Origin: an uncultured Bacilli bacterium
Lineage (GTDB): Bacteria > Bacillota_I > Bacilli_A > RF39 > UBA660
Assembly (NCBI GenBank): GCA_910586195.1
Contig: CAJUHO010000014.1
Location: forward strand, 1 to 27,323
Direction: 5' to 3'
Length of the DNA stretch: 27,323 bases
In this document: in pieces, positions 13,844 through 22,235 of the stretch
Layout of the letters: every line of letters starts with the position of its first letter
How positions within the stretch are numbered: position 1 is the first letter of the stretch
Notes under the pieces: model-generated
Told to the model about the DNA's origin: nothing
The model's database searches: none
What the model saw: only the letters and a program-made list of their open reading frames with translations
Translations under genes and position numbers: made by a program

Positions 13844-15108
13844 CTTCTACTATAGCCTCTTTTATAATTTCTAGTAAGTAAGCTTCCCTCTAGCTGTTTA
13901 TAGGTCTCTAGGGCAACACCTACAACAATCAAAAGTCCTGTTCCACCAATAGACACACTGGTAGGAAGAGTTGTAAATTTAGAAAACAAAATAGGAATTC
14001 CTGCTATTACTACTAAAAATATTGCTCCCAAAACAGTAAGTCTGGATAAAACTTTATTTATATGTTTTTCCGTTTCTTCACCAGGTTTTATACCAGGAAT
14101 ATATCCACCATTCTGTTGTAAATTTTTTGAAAACTCTTCTGGTTTAAACTGAATAAATGTATAAAAATAGGCAAAGAAGAAAATTAAAATTACATAAATT
14201 AGGAATCCAACTGGTGTTGTATATGTTAAATATTTTTGTACAAATAAAGTAAATCCTTCTTTTCCAACAAATCCTGAAATAATTCCAGGTACAGCCATTA
14301 AGCTTGAAGCAAAAATAACGGGAACTACTCCAGCAGTATTTATTTTTATTGGCATAAATGACTGATTGGCACCATAAGTACCTGTTGATTTATTGGCATA
14401 TTGAATAGGAATACGACGTTCTGATTCTTGTATAAAAATTACACCTATAATAATTACAAAATATATAATTACAAATAGTAAAAATTTTATAATACCAAGT
14501 ACTGTTGTCTGCAAGGCACCAACTGTTACTAAACTTTGAAAAGCAGTAATAAACATTTGTGGTAGAGTTGCAATAATTCCTGCCATAATAATCATACTAA
14601 CACCATTACCGATTCCTTTTTGGCTTATTTGATCACCAAGCCATAACAGAAATGCTGTCCCCGCTGTCAGCACAGTTGCAATATATAAATATTGCATTGG
14701 ATCTCCACTTTTTCCAATAAAAGCAAATGCAAATGCATACCCTTCGATAAATGAAAATGCAATTCCCATATATCTTGTAATTTGATTTATCTTTTGTCTA
14801 CCTGTATGTCCTTGTTTTGCAAGTTCTGAAAAATATGGAATAATATCTAATTGTAATAACTGTACAATAATAGATGCTGTAATATAAGGCATAACCCCTA
14901 AAGCAAATATTGAGAAGTTCTTCATAGCTCCTCCACCCATAGTGTTTATTAATTCTAAGAAGCCTAAATTACTTGTTAAATCTTTTGTTCCTGGAACTTG
15001 AATAGAAATTCCTAAGATAAAGATCATTAATGATCCGAGAGTAAAGTAAATTCTTTTACGTAAATCTTTATTCTTGGATGTGAATAATTGCTTCATGGTT
15101 TTGAACAT
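13840..15108 (-). CDS. secY: Protein translocase channel subunit SecY
   Basis: The 422-residue integral membrane protein has about ten hydrophobic segments and is the channel through which SecA pushes exported proteins. Recognisable stretches are LGVMPYITASIIVQLLQ, ISQKGIGNGVSMIIMAGI and the cytoplasmic loop RRIPIQYANK. The basic C-terminus ends YKRGYSRR. Length is normal. It begins two bases after the rplO stop, whose 3' end carries the GAGGTGAT ribosome binding site, and it overlaps adk by four bases. Confidence 0.98.
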   Translation of the reverse strand: MFKTMKQLFTSKNKDLRKRIYFTLGSLMIFILGISIQVPGTKDLTSNLGFLELINTMGGGAMKNFSIFALGVMPYITASIIVQLLQLDIIPYFSELAKQGHTGRQKINQITRYMGIAFSFIEGYAFAFAFIGKSGDPMQYLYIATVLTAGTAFLLWLGDQISQKGIGNGVSMIIMAGIIATLPQMFITAFQSLVTVGALQTTVLGIIKFLLFVIIYFVIIIGVIFIQESERRIPIQYANKSTGTYGANQSFMPIKINTAGVVPVIFASSLMAVPGIISGFVGKEGFTLFVQKYLTYTTPVGFLIYVILIFFFAYFYTFIQFKPEEFSKNLQQNGGYIPGIKPGEETEKHINKVLSRLTVLGAIFLVVIAGIPILFSKFTTLPTSVSIGGTGLLIVVGVALETYKQLEGSLLTRNYKRGYSRR

Positions 15109-15109
15109 A

Positions 15110-15553
15110 TTAAATCACCTCAGCTTTGCTTCCACTTGCTTTAATCTTTTCCATAGCAGAATTTGAAAACTTGTGTGCTTGAATTGTGATTTTCTTATCT
15201 AATGTTCCTTCTCCTAAAACTTTAATTCCACTTAATTGTTTCTTAATAATTCCTGCCTCTTTTAATAAAGCAGGTGTTACTACTGTACCATTTTCAAAAC
15301 GATTTAAATCTGAAATATTGATAACAGCGTATTCTTTTTTAAACATATGATTTGAGAATCCTCTTTTTGGAAGTCTTCTATAAAGTGGTAATTGTCCTCC
15401 TTCAAATACTGGAGAAACTCCACCACCACTACGTGAATTTTGTCCCTTTTGACCACGGCCACATGTTTTTCCTAATCCGCTACCTGGACCGTTACCTACA
15501 CGTTTTTTTCTATGAGTAGCGCCGATATTTTTTTCTAATTCATGTAACTTCAT
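15110..15553 (-). CDS. rplO: 50S ribosomal protein L15 (uL15)
   Basis: The 147-residue L15 has the Gly/Arg-rich N-terminal extension (KRVGNGPGSGLGKTCGRGQKG) that reaches into the 23S core, FEGGQLPLYRRLPKRGF and the C-terminal globular part. Its start overlaps the rpsE stop by TAATG. In most bacteria rpmD (L30) lies between rpsE and rplO; here there is no room for it. Confidence 0.98.
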   Translation of the reverse strand: MKLHELEKNIGATHRKKRVGNGPGSGLGKTCGRGQKGQNSRSGGGVSPVFEGGQLPLYRRLPKRGFSNHMFKKEYAVINISDLNRFENGTVVTPALLKEAGIIKKQLSGIKVLGEGTLDKKITIQAHKFSNSAMEKIKASGSKAEVI

Positions 15554-16062
15554 TATCCTAATATCTCCTCTACTGTTTTACCACGAAGCTTTGCAACTTC
15601 TTCTGGTGTTTTGATTGATTTTAATGCATTAAGTGCAGCAGTTGCCATATTTAGTTTTGTTCTTGCACCAAGAGATTTTGAGACAATATCACGTACTCCT
15701 GCTAATTCTAAGACAGCACGTACAGAACCACCGGCAATAACACCTGTACCACGTGGAGCAGGTTTTAAAATAACACGAGCAGCTCCTGCTGTTCCAATAG
15801 CTTCATGTGCTACTGTTCTTCCATCAATTAGAGGTATAATAATCATATTTTTATTGGCATCCTGAATTGCCTTTTTAATTGCATCAGGTACTTCATTTGC
15901 TTTACCTGTACCCAATCCAACACGACCTTTTCTATCCCCGACAACAACAGTGGCAGAAAATCTTCTTTGACGTCCACCTTTGTTAACTTTAACAACACTT
16001 TTAACATCAATGACTAATTCTTCCATTATTTTGTCTTTAGGATCTTGTGTTTTTCTTTGCAT
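15553..16062 (-). CDS. rpsE: 30S ribosomal protein S5 (uS5)
   Basis: The 169-residue S5 has the N-terminal double-stranded-RNA-binding-like domain (VVKVNKGGRQRRFSATVVVGD) and the C-terminal domain with RGTGVIAGGSVRAVLELAG and DIVSKSLGARTKLNM-type motifs. S5 is tied to decoding fidelity and mRNA unwinding at the entry channel. The extra N-terminal MQRKTQDPKDKI is ordinary variation. It lies 12 bases after rplR and directly couples to rplO. Confidence 0.98.
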   Translation of the reverse strand: MQRKTQDPKDKIMEELVIDVKSVVKVNKGGRQRRFSATVVVGDRKGRVGLGTGKANEVPDAIKKAIQDANKNMIIIPLIDGRTVAHEAIGTAGAARVILKPAPRGTGVIAGGSVRAVLELAGVRDIVSKSLGARTKLNMATAALNALKSIKTPEEVAKLRGKTVEEILG

Positions 16063-16074
16063 ACTGACCTCCTA

Positions 16075-16437
16075 TTAGAATTCTAATCCATTTTCACGTG
16101 CTGCTTCTGCCAAAGCTTTTACACGTCCATGATAAAGGTACCCACCTCTATCAAATACTACTTTAGTAATCTTTTTAGCAACTGCTGCTTTTGCAATTGC
16201 TTCTCCTACTAATTTAGCTGCTTCTATATTGCTTCCATTTTCAATTTTTAAATCTTTATCTAATGAGGAAGCAGCAACTATTGTAGATTTTGTTTCATCA
16301 TCAATGATTTGTGCATAAATTCCTGTATTTGATCTAAATACACATAACCTAGGAATCTCACTTGTTCCCGCAATTTTACTACGAACACGTTGGTGACGTA
16401 TAACACGCATACTATTACGAGATTCTTTTTTTATCAT
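16075..16437 (-). CDS. rplR: 50S ribosomal protein L18 (uL18)
   Basis: The 120-residue L18 shows the basic start (RHQRVRSKIAGTSEIPRLCVFRS), YAQIIDD and the C-terminal FDRGGYLYHGRVKALAEAARENGLEF. It binds 5S rRNA and helps seat it in the 50S subunit together with L5. Standard length and position between rplF and rpsE. Confidence 0.98.
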   Translation of the reverse strand: MIKKESRNSMRVIRHQRVRSKIAGTSEIPRLCVFRSNTGIYAQIIDDETKSTIVAASSLDKDLKIENGSNIEAAKLVGEAIAKAAVAKKITKVVFDRGGYLYHGRVKALAEAARENGLEF

Positions 16438-16459
16438 AATAATTCTCCCTTCCTACTTA

Positions 16460-16990
16460 TTAAGCAGCTTTCTTTCCTTCTTTACGACGAATATGTTCAT
16501 CTTTATAACGAATTCCTTTTCCCTTATATGGTTCTGGTTTTCGTACCTTACGAATGTTGGCAGCAAATTCACCAACAGCCACTTTATCAATACCCTTTAC
16601 CACAATTTCAGTATTGCTTTTAGCCTCTACTGTAAGTCCTTCTGGTACTGTTAATTCTACTGGATGTGAATATCCAGCATTAATTACTAGTTTTTTACCT
16701 TGTACGTTAAAACGATAACCTACACCAACAATTTCTAATTCTTTTTCGTAACCTTCTTTAACACCTTTAATCATATTTTGAATTAAAGCGTTCATTGTAC
16801 CATGCATAGCCTTAGCACTTTCACATTTACGATCAAGTGTAATTTGATTCTCGTTCTGCGCCATTGTAATATCTTTTAACATTTTTTGCTCTAAAGTTCC
16901 TTTAGGTCCTGTAACGATAACAGTATTGTTTTCTTCTTTTACAGTAACACCTTCTGGAACTACAATAATACGTTTTCCAATACGGCTCAT
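16460..16990 (-). CDS. rplF: 50S ribosomal protein L6 (uL6)
   Basis: The 176-residue L6 has two tandem related domains. The first (1-80) begins MSRIGKRIIVVPEGV and contains VTGPKGTLEQ. The second ends in the signature VRKPEPYKGKGIRYKDEHIRRKEGK. L6 lies near the sarcin-ricin loop and the GTPase centre. Standard length and position after rpsH. Confidence 0.99.
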   Translation of the reverse strand: MSRIGKRIIVVPEGVTVKEENNTVIVTGPKGTLEQKMLKDITMAQNENQITLDRKCESAKAMHGTMNALIQNMIKGVKEGYEKELEIVGVGYRFNVQGKKLVINAGYSHPVELTVPEGLTVEAKSNTEIVVKGIDKVAVGEFAANIRKVRKPEPYKGKGIRYKDEHIRRKEGKKAA

Positions 16991-17016
16991 TTTGACACCT
17001 CCTTATATTTTATATC

Positions 17017-17418
17017 TTACCAAATATAAGCTAGAACTTCTCCACCTATATTTTGCTTACGAGCTTCTTTATCTGTCATAATTCCTTTAGATGTTGAAAG
17101 AATAGCAATACCTAATCCATTTAACACTTTAGGAATTTCGTCATTCTTAGCATAGACACGAAGTCCTGGTTTGGAAATTCTTTTAAGTCCAGTGATAACT
17201 CTTTCCCGTTTTTCATTATATTTTAATGTAATAATTAAAGTTCCTTGAACATCATTTTTTTCTAATTTAAAATCTCTAATAAAACCCTCGTCCTTTAAGA
17301 TACGAGCAATCTCCTTTTTTAAGTTAGATGCTGGAACGCGAACTTCTTCATAACGCATTTGATTGGCATTACGAATACGCGTTAACATATCTGCAATTGT
17401 ATCTGTTACTACTGCCAT
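17017..17418 (-). CDS. rpsH: 30S ribosomal protein S8 (uS8)
   Basis: The 133-residue S8 begins MAVVTDTIADMLTRIRNA, and its C-terminal half contains VLNGLGIAILSTSKGIMTDKEAR. I place the start at 17418 because AAAGGAGGAG lies eight bases upstream; a TTG-initiated longer frame to 17439 would translate that ribosome binding site. S8 binds helix 21 of 16S rRNA, and in some bacteria it represses the spc operon. Confidence 0.97.
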   Translation of the reverse strand: MAVVTDTIADMLTRIRNANQMRYEEVRVPASNLKKEIARILKDEGFIRDFKLEKNDVQGTLIITLKYNEKRERVITGLKRISKPGLRVYAKNDEIPKVLNGLGIAILSTSKGIMTDKEARKQNIGGEVLAYIW

Positions 17419-17439
17419 AAATTGACTCCTCCTTTCCAA

Positions 17440-17625
17440 TTACCAACTTGATTTTTTAATTCCTGGTATTTGTCCTTTATAAGCTAATTCACGGAAGCAA
17501 ATACGGCATATTCCGAATTTACTCATGACTGCATGAGGTCTTCCACAACGAGTACAACGTGTATATTCACGCACTTTATACTTTTGTTTTCTATTAGCTT
17601 TTGCTATCATACTTTTTTTTGCCAT
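17440..17625 (-). CDS. rpsN: 30S ribosomal protein S14 type Z (uS14), zinc-binding
   Basis: The 61-residue short S14 carries the zinc ligands C24, C27, C40 and C43 (CTRC and CRIC) and ends GQIPGIKKSSW. This type is usual for Firmicutes. A longer zinc-free paralogue elsewhere in the genome would be needed for zinc-starvation exchange, and none is in the window. It lies 13 bases after rplE. Confidence 0.98.
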   Translation of the reverse strand: MAKKSMIAKANRKQKYKVREYTRCTRCGRPHAVMSKFGICRICFRELAYKGQIPGIKKSSW

Positions 17626-17638
17626 GTTTACCCTCCAA

Positions 17639-18178
17639 TTACTTTCTAAAAGGAATTCCTAGTTCATTTAATAAATCAAATGATTCCTCATTAGTTTTTG
17701 CTGTTGTTACAAATACGATATCCATACCACGTACTTTTACAACATCATCATAATCAATTTCTGAAAAAATCAACTGTTCCTTAATTCCTAGTGTATAGTT
17801 TCCTCTACCATCAAAAGCTTTAGGGCTTACACCACGGAAATCTCTAACACGAGGAAGACCAATTGCAATTAATTTATCCATAAAGTTATACATATTTTCT
17901 GCACGTAATGTAACTTTACATCCAATTGCTTGCCCTTCTCTAACTTTAAATCCAGCAATTGACTTCTTTGCCTTTGTAATTACTGGTTTTTGTCCTGATA
18001 GTTTTTCAAGATCTGCTACTGCTGCATCAAGAAGTTTTGAATTGCTTGTAGCATCTCCTACTCCCATATTAATTACAATTTTTTCTAATTTCGGAACTTC
18101 CATAATAGATTTATAATTATATTTTTTCATTAAACTTGGAACTACTTCATTTAAGTATTTCTCTTTTAGGCGGTTCAT
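17639..18178 (-). CDS. rplE: 50S ribosomal protein L5 (uL5)
   Basis: The 179-residue L5 begins MNRLKEKYLNEVVPSLMKKYNYKS and contains EKIVINMGVGDA, KSIAGFKVREGQAIGCKVTLR and RDFRGVSPKAFDGRGNYTLG. It binds 5S rRNA and forms a bridge to S13 and P-site tRNA. Standard length; it lies between rplX and rpsN as expected. Confidence 0.99.
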   Translation of the reverse strand: MNRLKEKYLNEVVPSLMKKYNYKSIMEVPKLEKIVINMGVGDATSNSKLLDAAVADLEKLSGQKPVITKAKKSIAGFKVREGQAIGCKVTLRAENMYNFMDKLIAIGLPRVRDFRGVSPKAFDGRGNYTLGIKEQLIFSEIDYDDVVKVRGMDIVFVTTAKTNEESFDLLNELGIPFRK

Positions 18179-18195
18179 ACATTACCCTCCTTCCA

Positions 18196-18504
18196 CTAAT
18201 CAAGCTTTTCGTTTGATTTTTTTGTTATTCTTATTTTTTTCTCATCTTTATTAGTTGTATGTCCTATTCTAGTTCTTTTCTTTGTTTTAGGATCTACAAT
18301 CATTACATTTGAAGCGTGGATAGGTGCTTCTATTTCGATAATGCCACCTTCTTGTTGTCCATTTGGTTTTTGATGTTTCTTAACAACATGTACACCCTCT
18401 ACTACAACTTTGTTTTCACTTCTTAATGTTTTGATAATTTTTCCTTCTTTACCTTTGTCAGAACCAGCGATAACTACAACTTTGTCTCCTACTTTAAAGT
18501 TCAT
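18196..18504 (-). CDS. rplX: 50S ribosomal protein L24 (uL24)
   Basis: The 102-residue L24 starts with a KOW motif (KVGDKVVVIAGSDKGKEGKI) and contains VHVVKKHQKPNGQQEGGIIEIEAPIHASNVM. L24 is one of the initiators of 50S assembly and sits at the tunnel exit. Standard length; it lies 11 bases after rplN. Confidence 0.98.
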   Translation of the reverse strand: MNFKVGDKVVVIAGSDKGKEGKIIKTLRSENKVVVEGVHVVKKHQKPNGQQEGGIIEIEAPIHASNVMIVDPKTKKRTRIGHTTNKDEKKIRITKKSNEKLD

Positions 18505-18515
18505 ATTATCCTCCT

Positions 18516-18884
18516 TTATAGTACTTCTTTAGCCAAAGATACGATTTTCATATAGTCTTTGTCACGAAGTTCTCTTGCTACTGGTCCAAAAATACGAGTA
18601 CCTACTGGACTCTTATCATCTTTAATGATGACACAAGCATTATCATCGAATTTAATGTAACTACCATCGTCACGTCGAACTCCTTGGCGGCTACGAACGA
18701 TAACTGCTTTTACAACTTTTCCCTTTGGTACGTTTGAATTTGGAATTGCATCTTTAACAGTTCCTACAACCACGTCACCAATATTACCGGTTTTTACTTT
18801 ACTTCCACCTAGAACGCGAATTACTAATAATTCTTTTGCGCCTGAGTTATCAGCAACTTTTAACCTACTTTCTTGTTGTAACAT
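18516..18884 (-). CDS. rplN: 50S ribosomal protein L14 (uL14)
   Basis: The 122-residue L14 begins MLQQESRLKVADNSGAKELL and contains GTRIFGPVARELRDKDYMKIVSLA. It forms the binding surface for silencing factor RsfS and contacts the 30S subunit. Standard length and position between rpsQ and rplX. Confidence 0.99.
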   Translation of the reverse strand: MLQQESRLKVADNSGAKELLVIRVLGGSKVKTGNIGDVVVGTVKDAIPNSNVPKGKVVKAVIVRSRQGVRRDDGSYIKFDDNACVIIKDDKSPVGTRIFGPVARELRDKDYMKIVSLAKEVL

Positions 18885-18907
18885 AGATTATTCCTCCTTC
18901 GCACTTG

Positions 18908-19168
18908 TTATACAATAACTGCTTCTTTTACAATTTCTTTTAAATAGAAATGTTTTGTCTTTGAGATAGGTCTTGTTGAAACGATTCGAACTGTATCTCC
19001 TACTTTTGCTTTATTTGTTTCATCATGAACAGTATATTTTTTAGAATCCTTTACTCTTTTATGGTATAAAGGATGTTTTTTATATGTTTCTACTAAAACT
19101 GTAATCGTTTTATTATTTTTGGCACTAACAACTTTTCCGACAAGTTCTTTTTTAACCTTTTTTTCCAT
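18908..19168 (-). CDS. rpsQ: 30S ribosomal protein S17 (uS17)
   Basis: The 86-residue OB-fold protein shows LVGKVVSAKNNKTITVLVET, HPLYHKRVKDSKKYTVHDE and VGDTVRIVSTRPISKTKHF. S17 binds the 5' domain of 16S rRNA early in 30S assembly. Standard length; it lies ten bases after rpmC. Confidence 0.98.
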   Translation of the reverse strand: MEKKVKKELVGKVVSAKNNKTITVLVETYKKHPLYHKRVKDSKKYTVHDETNKAKVGDTVRIVSTRPISKTKHFYLKEIVKEAVIV

Positions 19169-19178
19169 ACGTTCCCTC

Positions 19179-19373
19179 CTACTCGTTTATTTCGCGTTCC
19201 TTAAGAACGGTTTTCATTCTGGCAACGGTGTGTCTTAATTCTCTAATTCTTGAAGGTTTTTCTAAGTTTCCTGTTGCTTGTTGGAAACGTAAATTGAATA
19301 ATTCTTCTTTTGTCTCTTTTAGTTTTGCATAAATCTCTTCTGTAGATAATTCTCTAATTTCTTTTACCTTCAT
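19179..19373 (-). CDS. rpmC: 50S ribosomal protein L29 (uL29)
   Basis: The 64-residue two-helix protein begins MKVKEIRELSTEEIYAKL and contains ELFNLRFQQATGNLEKPSRIR. I place the start at 19373 because the family begins this way and GGTGAG just upstream (inside the rplP end) can serve as ribosome binding site; a frame from 19388 adds five residues. L29 lies at the tunnel exit near the docking site for trigger factor and SRP. Confidence 0.95.
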   Translation of the reverse strand: MKVKEIRELSTEEIYAKLKETKEELFNLRFQQATGNLEKPSRIRELRHTVARMKTVLKEREINE

Positions 19374-19374
19374 C

Positions 19375-19794
19375 TTACTCACCACCATTTTCTTTCTTTA
19401 CAAATTTTGTGGCAATAGGTAACTTATGAGAAGCAAGACGTAGCGCTTCACGAGCTACTTCTTCTGAAACTCCAGCAATTTCAAACATGATTTTGCCTTC
19501 CTTTACAACAGCAACCCATCCTTCTACATTACCTTTACCTTTTCCTTGACGAGTACCAATTGGTTTTTTCGTAAGTGGCATGTGTGGGAAGATATTAATC
19601 CATACTTTACCACCACGTTTCATATAACGCGTCATCGCAATACGAGCTGCTTCAATTTGGTTAGCAGTTATCCAAGCTCCTTCTTTTGCTTGAAGTCCAT
19701 ATTCTCCAAATGATAACTCACGATTTCCACGTGATCTACCTTCATGAGGTAATCTATGAACACGACGATACTTTGTTCTTGATGGTATTAACAT
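19375..19794 (-). CDS. rplP: 50S ribosomal protein L16 (uL16)
   Basis: The 139-residue L16 begins MLIPSRTKYRRVHRLPHEG and contains FGEYGLQAKEGAWITANQIEAAR and GKVWINIFPHMPLTKKP. It helps shape the tRNA A site of the 50S subunit. It starts two bases after rpsC. Standard length. Confidence 0.99.
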   Translation of the reverse strand: MLIPSRTKYRRVHRLPHEGRSRGNRELSFGEYGLQAKEGAWITANQIEAARIAMTRYMKRGGKVWINIFPHMPLTKKPIGTRQGKGKGNVEGWVAVVKEGKIMFEIAGVSEEVAREALRLASHKLPIATKFVKKENGGE

Positions 19795-19796
19795 AA

Positions 19797-20450
19797 TTAC
19801 TTACCTCCCTTACCCTTTTTTCCAGGAAGAATTTCTCCTTTATAAATCCATACTTTAACACCAATTTTTCCAAATGTTGTATCAGCTTCTGCTGTTGCAT
19901 AATCAACATCAGCTCTTAAAGTATGTAGAGGAATTGTTCCTTCTGTATATCCTTCGCTACGTGCCATATCAGCACCACCTAAGCGTCCAGATACACTTGT
20001 CTTAATTCCTTTTGCTCCTGCTTTCATTGCATTTCTAATAGCACGTTTTTGAGCCATACGAAATGATGCTCTATTACTAATTTGATTTGCAATGGATGCT
20101 GCCACTAACTGAGCATTTAAATCTGCCTTCTTAATATCAACGATAGAAATTTGTACATTCTCATCAGCAATTTTTGATAATTGCTTTTTAAGTTTTTCAA
20201 TTTCTTCTCCACCACGGCCAATCATTACACCCGGCTTAGAAGTATGTACAATTACTTCGCATTTTTTAGCATTTCTTTCAATTTCAACTTTAGCAATTCC
20301 GGCATTCTTTAAATTTTCTTCTAAATACTTACGGATTTTTATATCCTTTAGTAACGTTTTAGAAAAGTCGCTTTTATTCGCATACCACTTTGCTTCCCAG
20401 TCTTTATTGATTCCAAGTCTAAGTCCATTAGGACTTACTTTTTGTCCCAT
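19797..20450 (-). CDS. rpsC: 30S ribosomal protein S3 (uS3)
   Basis: The 217-residue S3 has an N-terminal KH type II domain with the GRGG loop (VMIGRGGEEIEKLK, about 76-89) and a C-terminal domain with GAKGIKTSVSGRLGGADMARSE. It ends in a basic KKGKGGK tail. S3 lines the mRNA entry channel with S4 and S5. It lies 19 bases after rplV. Confidence 0.99.
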   Translation of the reverse strand: MGQKVSPNGLRLGINKDWEAKWYANKSDFSKTLLKDIKIRKYLEENLKNAGIAKVEIERNAKKCEVIVHTSKPGVMIGRGGEEIEKLKKQLSKIADENVQISIVDIKKADLNAQLVAASIANQISNRASFRMAQKRAIRNAMKAGAKGIKTSVSGRLGGADMARSEGYTEGTIPLHTLRADVDYATAEADTTFGKIGVKVWIYKGEILPGKKGKGGK

Positions 20451-20469
20451 GCGTCTTTCCTCCTTACGA

Positions 20470-20802
20470 TTATTTTGTAGCCACTTTTATAACAATGTGA
20501 CTAGTTCTTTTATCATTACGTTTTGTGTGTGAACGTGAATCAATCTTTACACGTTTCATCACTGGACCAGCATCTACTCTTGCTTCTTTTACATATAACG
20601 TTTTAGCATCTGCGCCTTCATTATTGACAGCATTCGCAATAGCAGATTCTAATACTTTTTTGATTAGTCTAGCTGATTTTTTATTAATATTATCTAATAT
20701 GGTTAACGCATCACTTACATCTTTTCCACGAATTGTATCAATAACAATTCTTGTTCTAATAGGAGATGTTCTTTGTGATTTTGCGATTGCTCTTGCTTCC
20801 AT
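20470..20802 (-). CDS. rplV: 50S ribosomal protein L22 (uL22)
   Basis: The 110-residue L22 begins MEARAIAKSQRTSPIRTRIV and contains SARLIKKVLESAIANAVNN. The extended beta hairpin that narrows the exit tunnel ends RVDAGPVMKRVKIDSRSHTKR-like, with ordinary macrolide-loop sequence. Standard length and position between rpsS and rpsC. Confidence 0.98.
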   Translation of the reverse strand: MEARAIAKSQRTSPIRTRIVIDTIRGKDVSDALTILDNINKKSARLIKKVLESAIANAVNNEGADAKTLYVKEARVDAGPVMKRVKIDSRSHTKRNDKRTSHIVIKVATK

Positions 20803-20825
20803 ACTTAATCCTCCTAGTCATTATT

Positions 20826-21101
20826 TTATTTTTTCTTATCTTGTCCATGTCCACCGAATTTACGAGTTAAAGCAAATTCTCCTAATTTGTGTCCAACCAT
20901 GTCTTCTGTAACGTACACTGGTATAAATTCTTTACCATTGTGAACAGCAAATGTATGTCCTATAAAATCAGGAAAAATAGTGGAACGGCGTGACCATGTT
21001 TTAATGACTTCTTTTTTTCCAGACTTATTTAATTCACGTACCCTTTTTAATAGTTTTGGAAAAACATAAGGGCCTTTTTTTAAACTTCTAGCCATTTTCA
21101 A
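20826..21101 (-). CDS. rpsS: 30S ribosomal protein S19 (uS19)
   Basis: The 91-residue S19 begins MKMARSLKKGPYVFPKLLKRV and contains TWSRRSTIFPDFIGHTFAVHNGKEFIPVYV and GHKLGEFALTRKFGGHG. It binds the 16S head with S13. The ATG two codons downstream (MARSLKKGP) is an alternative start; the difference is two residues. Confidence 0.97.
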   Translation of the reverse strand: MKMARSLKKGPYVFPKLLKRVRELNKSGKKEVIKTWSRRSTIFPDFIGHTFAVHNGKEFIPVYVTEDMVGHKLGEFALTRKFGGHGQDKKK

Positions 21102-21111
21102 TCATCCTTTC

Positions 21112-21942
21112 CTATTTACTACCGCGACGACGTACAATAAATTTATCAGATTGTTTCTTCTTACGCGTCTTATAACCAAGTGCAGGTTTTCCCCAAGGTG
21201 TTACTGGCGCCTTACGTCCAATTGGAGCACGTCCTTCACCACCACCATGTGGATGGTCATTAGGATTCATAACAGAACCACGAACTGTTGGACGAATACC
21301 CATATGACGTTTGCGTCCTGCTTTTCCTAATTTTACTAATGATGCATCTTCATTCCCTACTTCACCAATCGTTGCCATACAAGTTCCCAAAACTTTTCTC
21401 TGTTCACCACTTGATAAACGTAGCATTACATATTTTCCTTCACGTCCAAGGATTTGAGCTGAAGTTCCAGCACTTCTTGCTAACTCTCCACCTTTTCCAG
21501 GGCGTAGTTCAATATTGTGAACCATTGTACCAACTGGGATGGAAATAAGTGGTAAAGCATTTCCAACTTTAATATCGGCCTTTTCGCCTGCTACAATTTC
21601 TGTCCCAACTTCTAATCCCTTTGGTGCAAGAATATATCTCTTTTCTCCATCTTTATAATTAATTAACGCGATATTCGCAGTTCGATTTGGATCATATTCA
21701 ATACTTGCTACAACGCCAGGTACATCAAATTTATTTCTTTTAAAATCAATAAGACGATATCTTCTTTTTACTCCGCCACCTTGATGACGTACCGTAATTT
21801 TCCCCTGATTATTACGTCCACTTTTCTTTTGAATTCGAACAGTTAGACTTTTCTCAGGAGTTGATTTTGTAATCTCTTCATTTATAAGTGTGCTCATTTT
21901 TCTACGGCCTGGTGTCGTTGGCTTATAATTTCTAATTGCCAT
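21112..21942 (-). CDS. rplB: 50S ribosomal protein L2 (uL2)
   Basis: The 276-residue L2 begins MAIRNYKPTTPGRRKMS and contains GRNNQGKITVRHQGGGVKRRYR, and the conserved C-terminal GSVMNPNDHPHGGGEGRAPIGRK region near the peptidyl transferase centre, which holds the essential histidine. Standard length; it lies between rplW and rpsS. Confidence 0.99.
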   Translation of the reverse strand: MAIRNYKPTTPGRRKMSTLINEEITKSTPEKSLTVRIQKKSGRNNQGKITVRHQGGGVKRRYRLIDFKRNKFDVPGVVASIEYDPNRTANIALINYKDGEKRYILAPKGLEVGTEIVAGEKADIKVGNALPLISIPVGTMVHNIELRPGKGGELARSAGTSAQILGREGKYVMLRLSSGEQRKVLGTCMATIGEVGNEDASLVKLGKAGRKRHMGIRPTVRGSVMNPNDHPHGGGEGRAPIGRKAPVTPWGKPALGYKTRKKKQSDKFIVRRRGSK

Positions 21943-21953
21943 AATTCATCCTC

Positions 21954-22235
21954 CTAACCAAGAGAAATTGTTTGTCCTTCTTCTAGAGTAACAATGGCTT
22001 TTTTAGCACGATTTGTCATTCCAGAATAACGACCAACTCTCTTCTTTTTTGGTTTTACATTCAATGTAGAAATTTTTACTACCTTTACATTGAATAGTTT
22101 TTCAATAGCACTTTTAATTTCTGTTTTATTTGCTTTTGGATCTACTAAAAATGTATATTTTCCAATTTCTCCAAAGCTTTGTGTTTTTTCAGTAATTACT
22201 GGTGCTTTAATAATATCTAAATATTTAGTATCCAT
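21954..22235 (-). CDS. rplW: 50S ribosomal protein L23 (uL23)
   Basis: The 93-residue L23 has YLDIIKAPVITEKT near the start, YTFLVDPKANKTEIKSAIEKLFNVKV and KKKRVGRYSGMTNRAKKAIVTL. It is the tunnel-exit docking site for trigger factor and SRP. Its start overlaps the rplD stop by one base. Confidence 0.98.
   Translation of the reverse strand: MDTKYLDIIKAPVITEKTQSFGEIGKYTFLVDPKANKTEIKSAIEKLFNVKVVKISTLNVKPKKKRVGRYSGMTNRAKKAIVTLEEGQTISLG

Noticed and set aside
13178..15108. Mycoplasma-type code (TGA as Trp)
   Set aside because: TGA ends secY, adk and map at exact overlaps with the next start codon, and Trp is encoded by TGG, so the standard bacterial code applies.
17419..17439. TTG-initiated seven-residue extension of S8
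   Set aside because: Its codons are the AAAGGAGGAG ribosome binding site of the real start at 17418.
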